A stretch of 5,989 nt of DNA from Armatimonadota bacterium (lineage in GTDB: Bacteria > Armatimonadota > SYMT01): NCBI GenBank assembly GCA_020696885.1, contig JAJFMS010000254.1, positions 1 to 5,989 on the forward strand, given 5' to 3'. A program made the position numbers and the translations under genes. The notes under the pieces were generated by a model. The model was not told where the DNA came from. It searched no databases and saw only the letters and a program-made list of their open reading frames with translations. Shown here piece by piece: positions 1-4,520 of this stretch. Position 1 is the stretch's first letter, and each line of letters begins with the position of its first letter.

Positions 1-1
1 A

Positions 2-160
2 CAACTGGCCCCGGAAGCACTCGCACTGGACTTGCTGCGGCGCTCGATTTCGGCAACGGTACAGGAACCCGAAGCAGCCAGCCGTGCGGAGCGACTTCAG
101 CGCATCCGGGGCGAGTTGTCGCGGGAGTACGCGGACCTCTTCGAGCGCCTCGCGGGATGA
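2..160 (+). CDS. Probable antitoxin partner of Doc-type toxin, C-terminal end only (5' truncated)
   Basis: Codons read from position 2 stay open for 52 residues and stop at TGA 158-160. The stop overlaps the next gene's ATG (157-159) as ATGA, the translational-coupling arrangement typical of type II toxin-antitoxin operons. The visible tail is hydrophilic, rich in Arg, Glu and Ala, and probably helical; it ends in SREYADLFERLAG. No DNA-binding domain is visible, since the N-terminal part lies outside the window. Antitoxins of Doc toxins (Phd-like or AbrB-like) normally carry an N-terminal DNA-binding domain and a C-terminal segment that wraps the toxin, so this tail would be the neutralising part. 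That role is inferred only from position and overlap. I do not recognise the family from these residues, and a non-antitoxin gene cannot be excluded. Confidence 0.6.
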   Translation, partial: QLAPEALALDLLRRSISATVQEPEAASRAERLQRIRGELSREYADLFERLAG

Positions 161-567
161 ACTGGGAATACCTCACGCTGGAAGAACTCCGGCTGCTGCA
201 TGCTGACCGCCTCCGGGAGCACGGCGGAGAGCCGGGGGAGAGGGATCCGGGGCTGGTCGAATCAGCGCTCGCGCAGCCGCAAATGACCTTCGGTGGGGAA
301 GACCTCTACCCCACCCTCTCCGAAAAGGCCGCCGCGCTGCTCTTCTCCCTGGCCGAGAATCAGGGATTCATTGACGGCAACAAGCGGATCGCCTTCGCCG
401 CCATGGAGACGTTCCTCCGGCTCAACGGCTGGGCCCTCGGCAGCGACGTCGAAGTGCGGGAAGAGGCATACGACTACCTGATCGGTCTCGCCGCGCGCCG
501 CTACGATCGGGACGACCTCGTGGCCTGGATCGAGCGTCGGCGCCGGCCTTATTCGCCTTCATCATGA
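157..567 (+). CDS. doc: Doc-like (death-on-curing, Fic-fold) toxin with altered catalytic motif
   Basis: This 136-residue protein matches the size of Doc toxins (about 125-135 aa). Its N-terminal segment (WEYLTLEELRLLHADRL, 3-19) and RDPGLVESALAQPQ (29-42) are typical of the family. The core Fic/Doc motif lies at 68-77, N-Q-G-F-I-D-G-N-K-R, followed by a helix with METFLRLNGW. Doc of phage P1 is a kinase that phosphorylates the elongation factor EF-Tu and halts translation; its antitoxin neutralises it. The family motif is HxFxD(A/G)NKR. Here residue 69, at the catalytic His position, is Gln (codon CAG, 361-363), while Phe71, Asp73, Asn75, Lys76 and Arg77 are kept. The protein may therefore be inactive, altered, or a detoxified remnant that still binds its antitoxin. 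The start is fixed by the ATGA overlap with the upstream gene. The family assignment is firm; toxicity is uncertain. Confidence 0.88.
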   Translation: MNWEYLTLEELRLLHADRLREHGGEPGERDPGLVESALAQPQMTFGGEDLYPTLSEKAAALLFSLAENQGFIDGNKRIAFAAMETFLRLNGWALGSDVEVREEAYDYLIGLAARRYDRDDLVAWIERRRRPYSPSS

Positions 568-589
568 GCCGGCGTGCCAGACGGGCCAA

Positions 590-1075
590 GTGCCAACGCC
601 CGTTGCAGGCGTAATGTACCGCCCCTCCGGGGCTCCAACCTGTTTTGGGCCGCCGCACATAGTCGGCGCAGGCGAGGCGTGGCGGCCAAGGCGAGCTTCT
701 CACACGGCAACTCCGCGGGGTGAACAGCTCCACTTCCAGGCTTTCGACCAGGGCCTGGGGTTCGCCGCCGGTGACCACGCCATGGTGGACGAGCAGCACC
801 GCCGGGCTGCCGGGCGGCTGGTGCTGGTGCTGTGCCTGTTCGACAGCGCGCTCGCGGAGCTGTTGGAGAATCTGGGAGCGGACAACACCACGCAATCCGG
901 AACGCCGCTGACGTTGCCGTTCGGGCTGGCGCTGATCGGGGACAGCAACGGGTCCCCTATCGCGGGAAGCCCCGAGGTGGACGTGCTTTACTACGCCCGC
1001 GAAGGCGTGCTTGGCGTGGGGGTGCCTCCCTCGCTGCCCTCCGCGGCCGGTGAGTTCCTCGACTCCGTCCGCTAA
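590..1075 (+). CDS. Hypothetical protein of uncertain start, possibly a gene remnant
   Basis: I do not recognise this protein. The open frame gives 161 residues from GTG 590. Other starts are ATG 614, inside the palindromic element, and ATG 782, preceded by GGTGA at 770-774, which would give 97 residues. From about position 720 onward, third codon positions are strongly GC, second positions are much lower in GC and first positions are intermediate. This is the pattern of translated genes in GC-rich genomes and argues that this frame, not the antisense ones, was selected as coding. The first 40 or so codons lack that bias and look like spacer read through by chance. The protein has a hydrophobic stretch ([21 protein letters not shown]) that reads more like an amphipathic helix than a membrane span. 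No signal peptide or known motif is visible. It may be a small lineage-specific protein or the 3' part of a gene whose 5' end was replaced by repeat sequence. Confidence 0.4.
   Translation: MPTPVAGVMYRPSGAPTCFGPPHIVGAGEAWRPRRASHTATPRGEQLHFQAFDQGLGFAAGDHAMVDEQHRRAAGRLVLVLCLFDSALAELLENLGADNTTQSGTPLTLPFGLALIGDSNGSPIAGSPEVDVLYYAREGVLGVGVPPSLPSAAGEFLDSVR
594..605. repeat. Short inverted repeat downstream of doc
   Basis: CAACG (594-598) and CGTTG (601-605) are perfect complements around a 2-nt centre. The element lies 27 nt after the doc stop codon and 16 nt before a second, GC-rich hairpin. No T run follows, so it is not a standard Rho-independent terminator. The tight 2-nt centre makes it more likely a DNA palindrome than a stable RNA stem. 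Confidence 0.35.
614..640. repeat. REP-like palindromic element (GCCCC-TCC-GGGGC)
   Basis: GCCCC (621-625) and GGGGC (629-633) form a perfect 5-bp stem with a TCC loop, set in ATGTACC...TCCAACC. From memory, very similar GCCCCTCCGGGGC elements recur between genes in several high-GC phyla of this type; I cannot verify copy number from a single window. The element is close to the CAACG/CGTTG palindrome, and the two could be halves of one composite repeat. It contains the only ATG near the 5' end of the downstream open frame, so any protein starting there would begin with a repeat-encoded MYRPSGA sequence. No T tract is present. Confidence 0.5.
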
Positions 1076-1128
1076 CCTGCCTGGTGCCCGGGCGTTCTTT
1101 GCGGGAGGTTTCGCGAGGCTTACAGCCA

Positions 1129-1149
1129 CCGGCGCTCGGCGAGCGCCGG
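1129..1149. repeat. Perfect 10-bp inverted repeat, REP-like
   Basis: CCGGCGCTCG (1129-1138) and CGAGCGCCGG (1140-1149) are exact reverse complements around a single G. The flanks TACAGCC on the left and CTACAG on the right nearly continue the element. With a 1-nt centre it is close to a DNA palindrome; as RNA it would fold with a few pairs opened to make a loop. It is not followed by Ts, so it is not an intrinsic terminator in either direction. Its form fits a dispersed intergenic repeat. Confidence 0.6.
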
Positions 1150-1174
1150 CTACAGGTGACGGCAGCACCATTCG

Positions 1175-1189
1175 GGGCGGGTTCCGCCC
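1175..1189 (+). repeat. Hairpin in aroC leader (6-bp stem)
   Basis: GGGCGG (1175-1180) and CCGCCC (1184-1189) form a perfect stem with a GTT loop. It lies 25 nt after the larger inverted repeat and 30 nt before the TAGAAT box, so it would sit upstream of the likely transcript start. It could be part of a composite repeat with 1129-1149 or a protein-binding palindrome; nothing in the sequence decides which. Confidence 0.4.
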
Positions 1190-1219
1190 TCCGAAGAGCA
1201 CGGCCTGCTCCGGTGGGTG

Positions 1220-1225
1220 TAGAAT
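1220..1225 (+). promoter_or_regulatory. Putative -10 box (TAGAAT) upstream of aroC
   Basis: TAGAAT differs from the sigma-70 consensus TATAAT at one position and lies 30 nt before the aroC start codon, a sensible leader length. It sits inside GGGT-GTAGAATT-ACCC, a small inverted repeat (1215-1230) that could also be an operator. No good TTGACA-like -35 hexamer is found 16-18 nt upstream, so the call rests on the -10 match and position. An identical hexamer precedes the gene at 4521. Confidence 0.4.
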
Positions 1226-1254
1226 TACCCCACGACAAGCGCGCAGGACGGATC

Positions 1255-2340
<1,086 letters not shown>

Positions 2341-2368
2341 GTGTTCGGTGTTCGGTGTTCGGTGTTCG
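2341..2368. repeat. Tandem heptamer array (GTGTTCG)x4
   Basis: Four exact back-to-back copies of GTGTTCG occupy 2341-2368, starting with the first base after the aroC TAG. The period of seven is not a multiple of three and the array is outside the gene. Its last copy runs into the palindrome GTTCGGCCGAAC (2364-2375). Such short arrays change copy number by replication slippage. It is too short and too uniform for a CRISPR array. Confidence 0.9.
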
Positions 2369-2460
2369 GCCGAACCCGGAGGCGGCCATTTGTGGCCTGG
2401 AAGCCCGAACCGACCTCGCCTGAAGCCCGCACTCTTGACCATAATCGCACCTCCGAACAC
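2364..2460. repeat. Inverted copies of the heptamer core and hairpins after aroC
   Basis: The 12-bp palindrome GTTCGGCCGAAC spans 2364-2375. It is followed by a GGCCA-TTTG-TGGCC hairpin (2384-2397), a second CCGAAC (2405-2410) and CCGAACAC (2453-2460), the exact complement of the heptamer unit plus one base. Counting both orientations, the core GTTCGG/CCGAAC occurs seven times within 120 nt. The tandem array and the CCGAACAC copy could pair across about 85 nt. The 3' untranslated part of aroC would thus be strongly structured, but no T run makes it a canonical terminator. Confidence 0.6.
2440..2445 (+). promoter_or_regulatory. Weak putative -10 box (CATAAT) upstream of the oxidoreductase
   Basis: CATAAT is one base from TATAAT and is the most AT-rich spot in the spacer, 43 nt before the ATG at 2489. 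A TTGACC sequence (2435-2440) directly abuts it and so cannot be its -35; as a -35 itself it has no fitting -10 about 17 nt downstream. The call is based only on hexamer match and location. Confidence 0.25.
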
Positions 2461-2488
2461 CTGAACGCCGCGCGAAGCGCTTAACCCT

Positions 2489-3586
2489 ATGAAAATCGGC
2501 ATCATCGGCTGCGGTGCGATCTGCACCAACTACGTCACCAACGCGCGCAACCTGCCGGTGCTGGAGATCGCGGCGTGTGCGGACCTCGACCTGGAGCGGG
2601 CTCGGGCCAAAGCGGAGGAGTTGGGGATCCCACGCGCCTGTACGCCGGAAGAGTTGGTAGCGGACCCGGACATCGAGCTGGTGCTCAACCTCACGATCCC
2701 GGCGGCGCACTTCCCGGTGGCGCTGATGGCGATCGAGGTCGGCAAACACGTCTACAACGAGAAGCCGCTGGCGGGCACGCGAGCCGACGGGATGCGGCTA
2801 ATGGAAGCCGCCCGGGAGCGAGGGGTCCGGGTGGGCTGCGCGCCGGATACGTTCCTGGGCGCCGGGCTGCAGACCGCCCGCAAGGCGATCGACGATGGGC
2901 TGATCGGCCGGCCGCTGGCGTTCACCGGGTTCATGCTGGGACGTGGGCCGGAGTCGTTCCACCCGAGCCCGGAGTTCTTCTACGAGCCGGGCGGCGGGCC
3001 GATGTTCGACATGGGCCCTTATTACCTCACCGCGCTCCTCAACCTGCTCGGCCCGATCCGCCGCATCACGGGGGCGGCCGCCATCGAGATCCCGGAGCGC
3101 ACCATCGTCAAGGGTCCGAAGTCGGGTGGCAAGATCCCGGTGAGCACGCCGGATCACGTCTGCGGCACCATCGAGACCGAAGGCGGCGCCGTGGGCACGC
3201 TCATCACCAGCTTTGCCATCGCCCACGGGGAGTACGACCGCAAGCTTCCGATTACCATCTACGGCACTGAAGGCGCGCTGAAGGTGCCGGACCCGAACTA
3301 CTTTGACGGCGAGGTCTGGGTCCGCCGCATCGAGGACGAGGAATGGCGGCAGGTGCCGCACGCCACGGCTACGGGTTACGGGCGCTCCGTGGGTCTGGCG
3401 GACCTGGCGGAGGCGATCCAGACCGGCCGGCCCCATCGCGCCAGCGGGGAACAGGGGCTCGCCGTGCTGGACCTGATGCAGGGGTTCCTGGATTCGTCCG
3501 GTTCCGGAACCGCTTACGCTCCTGCCGTACCATACGCCCGCCCGGCGCCCCTACCCGCCGGGCCGCTGGGCGCCCTCTCCGAGTAG
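2489..3586 (+). CDS. Gfo/Idh/MocA-family NAD(P)-dependent oxidoreductase
   Basis: This cytoplasmic protein of 365 residues has the normal family length. The N-terminal Rossmann domain (about 1-120) starts at once with KIGIIGCGAI (GxGxxG-type, residues 2-11), which fixes the start codon. An acidic residue after strand 2 (ACADLD, 29-34) suggests NAD(H) preference. The EKPLA motif at 91-95 supplies the conserved catalytic Lys92. The C-terminal alpha/beta domain carries GGGPMFDMGPYYL (168-180), the counterpart of the family's D-x-G-x-H motif. Asp174 is kept, but the position usually held by His, four residues later, is Tyr178; I believe this marks a subgroup of the family. Members oxidise or reduce sugars, inositols and related polyols; the substrate here cannot be told. 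The proline-rich C-terminal tail (about 345-360) is probably flexible. No Shine-Dalgarno sequence is visible before the ATG; CTTAACCCT precedes it. Confidence 0.93.
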   Translation: MKIGIIGCGAICTNYVTNARNLPVLEIAACADLDLERARAKAEELGIPRACTPEELVADPDIELVLNLTIPAAHFPVALMAIEVGKHVYNEKPLAGTRADGMRLMEAARERGVRVGCAPDTFLGAGLQTARKAIDDGLIGRPLAFTGFMLGRGPESFHPSPEFFYEPGGGPMFDMGPYYLTALLNLLGPIRRITGAAAIEIPERTIVKGPKSGGKIPVSTPDHVCGTIETEGGAVGTLITSFAIAHGEYDRKLPITIYGTEGALKVPDPNYFDGEVWVRRIEDEEWRQVPHATATGYGRSVGLADLAEAIQTGRPHRASGEQGLAVLDLMQGFLDSSGSGTAYAPAVPYARPAPLPAGPLGALSE

Positions 3587-3594
3587 GAGCCAGC

Positions 3595-3599
3595 TGAGG
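3595..3599 (+). promoter_or_regulatory. Ribosome-binding site for the ATP-grasp gene
   Basis: TGAGG lies five nt before the ATG at 3605, inside the 18-nt gap after the oxidoreductase stop. It supports this start and independent ribosome loading within a shared transcript. Confidence 0.5.
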
Positions 3600-3604
3600 C
3601 TGCG

Positions 3605-4324
3605 ATGCGCACGGTCTACATTCAGAGCCGGGAGGACGGTGAGTTCCCCGGCACCGGGTTCTATGCCTCCTGGCACGGCTTCACGGCCCTGAGCTATAGC
3701 GTGCGGAAGTTCGCGGTTCCCGATCTGCCGGACCTCGACCTTTCCCCTGCAACGGTGGTATGCGGGAGCGTTCGGACTGTCCGCACTGCGTTGACGCGGT
3801 TGGGCATCCCGATCCCCGCCGAGCTGAACATCCCGCCAGGTACGGAGCCATTCCTGGGTCGCTCCGTGGGGAGAAGCACGCTTGGCGAGGTGAGGAAGCT
3901 GCAGCGGGTGCCGCTGTTCGTGAAGCCCTTCGACCAGGGGAAGATCTTCACCGGGCATGTGGTGTCCGGCTTTGGGGACCTGCTGCAGACGGTGAATCTC
4001 GCCGACGACACGCCGGTCCTCGTGCAGGACCCGGTGGAGTTCCGCAGCGAATGGCGCGCCTTCGTGCTCCGTTGCAAGGTCGTGGGGATCGGCCACTACA
4101 AGGGGGATCCGCTGCTCTTTCCTGATCCGGCCGTCATCCAGGGGCTCATTGCCGCGTACGAAGATCCCTTCATCGCTCATAGTGTGGACGTCGGGATTGA
4201 TGGCCAGGGCCGAACACAGCTGGTGGAGATGAACGACGCTTACGCTCTGGGCGACTACGGCCTACCTTCTGTAACGTACGCGCGGATGATCGAAGCCCGG
4301 TGGGACGAGATGTGCGGGGGGTAG
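3605..4324 (+). CDS. ATP-grasp protein of the R2K type
   Basis: This protein of 239 residues shows the compact ATP-grasp layout of the R2K clade. The N-terminal half (1-100) is poorly conserved. It is followed by LFVKPFDQGKIFTG (104-117; Lys107 and Lys113), VLVQDPVEFRSEWRAFVL (138-155; Glu145, Glu149, Arg151), GHYKGD (163-168; Lys166), and LVEMNDAYALGDYG (206-219), whose Glu208 and Asn210 are the likely Mg-ATP ligands. ATP-grasp enzymes couple ATP hydrolysis to joining a carboxylate with an amine or thiol through an acyl-phosphate. R2K members were defined by comparative genomics and, as far as I know, are mostly uncharacterised, with peptide modification proposed. The substrate is unknown. 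The gene begins 18 nt after the oxidoreductase, consistent with one operon. There is no signal peptide, so it is cytoplasmic. The family call rests on motif pattern read by eye. Confidence 0.8.
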   Translation: MRTVYIQSREDGEFPGTGFYASWHGFTALSYSVRKFAVPDLPDLDLSPATVVCGSVRTVRTALTRLGIPIPAELNIPPGTEPFLGRSVGRSTLGEVRKLQRVPLFVKPFDQGKIFTGHVVSGFGDLLQTVNLADDTPVLVQDPVEFRSEWRAFVLRCKVVGIGHYKGDPLLFPDPAVIQGLIAAYEDPFIAHSVDVGIDGQGRTQLVEMNDAYALGDYGLPSVTYARMIEARWDEMCGG

Positions 4325-4520
4325 CCGAGGGGCTGAGCTCCATCCGCCGCGCCGCGCGGCCGCCAGTCATCAGATCCCAATACCCCGCATGCAACTCGCG
4401 CTACCCCCTTGTGTCGTCTAGAATAGAGGGTGGGCCACGCTTCAACTGCGGCGGTAGCCCGGTCCCGGGTCGCGGCGAGCCGACTTCCGGGTCTTACCTA
4501 TCCGATGGGGGCGATTGTTG
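4325..4520 (+). other. Intergenic leader before the PSC1-DUF1549 gene
   Basis: These 196 nt hold no convincing gene. They contain a GCCGCGCGGC palindrome (4351-4360) shortly after the ATP-grasp stop, without a following T run. Next come a TAGAAT box (4419-4424) and the hairpin CCCGG-TC-CCGGG (4458-4469) in the presumed 5' untranslated region. A G-rich stretch, GGGGG (4507-4511), lies nine nt before the ATG and may act as a weak ribosome-binding site. Small open frames cross the region but lack coding-like codon bias. Confidence 0.5.
4419..4424 (+). promoter_or_regulatory. Putative -10 box (TAGAAT) upstream of the PSC1-DUF1549 gene
   Basis: This TAGAAT is identical to the one before aroC and lies in the least GC-rich part of the spacer, 96 nt before the start codon at 4521. 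No recognisable -35 hexamer is found at the standard distance. If real, it gives a leader of about 90 nt that includes the CCCGG-TC-CCGGG hairpin. Confidence 0.35.

Larger units (their letters stand above)
1076..1254 (+). other. aroC leader: intergenic region with two hairpins and a -10-like box
   Basis: These 179 nt separate the hypothetical frame from aroC and hold no credible gene. They contain GCCCGGGC (1086-1093), a long inverted repeat (1129-1149), a 6-bp stem hairpin (1175-1189), a TAGAAT box (1220-1225) and an AGGA ribosome-binding site (1245-1248). The frame of aroC is open back to 1084, but that extension does not resemble chorismate synthase, so it is treated as untranslated. Confidence 0.6.

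Noticed and set aside
1129..1149. Intrinsic transcription terminator
   Set aside because: The inverted repeat is strong but no T run follows on either strand, and its 1-nt centre is poor for an RNA hairpin.
422..1201. Minus-strand open frame across doc and the hypothetical region
   Set aside because: It overlaps the conserved end of doc. In 720-1075 the positional base bias fits the plus-strand frame better, and the antisense translation has no motifs.
1084..1254. N-terminal extension of chorismate synthase (start at 1084)
   Set aside because: The frame is open, but the extra 57 residues would be encoded by the hairpin region and do not resemble the family. The ATG at 1255 has a ribosome-binding site and gives the standard length of 361.
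2341..2368. Possible CRISPR array
   Set aside because: The units are seven bases long with no spacers between them, so this is a simple tandem repeat.
4351..4360. Terminator after the ATP-grasp gene
   Set aside because: GCCGCGCGGC is a perfect palindrome but has no loop and no following T run; in sequence this GC-rich it may be chance.
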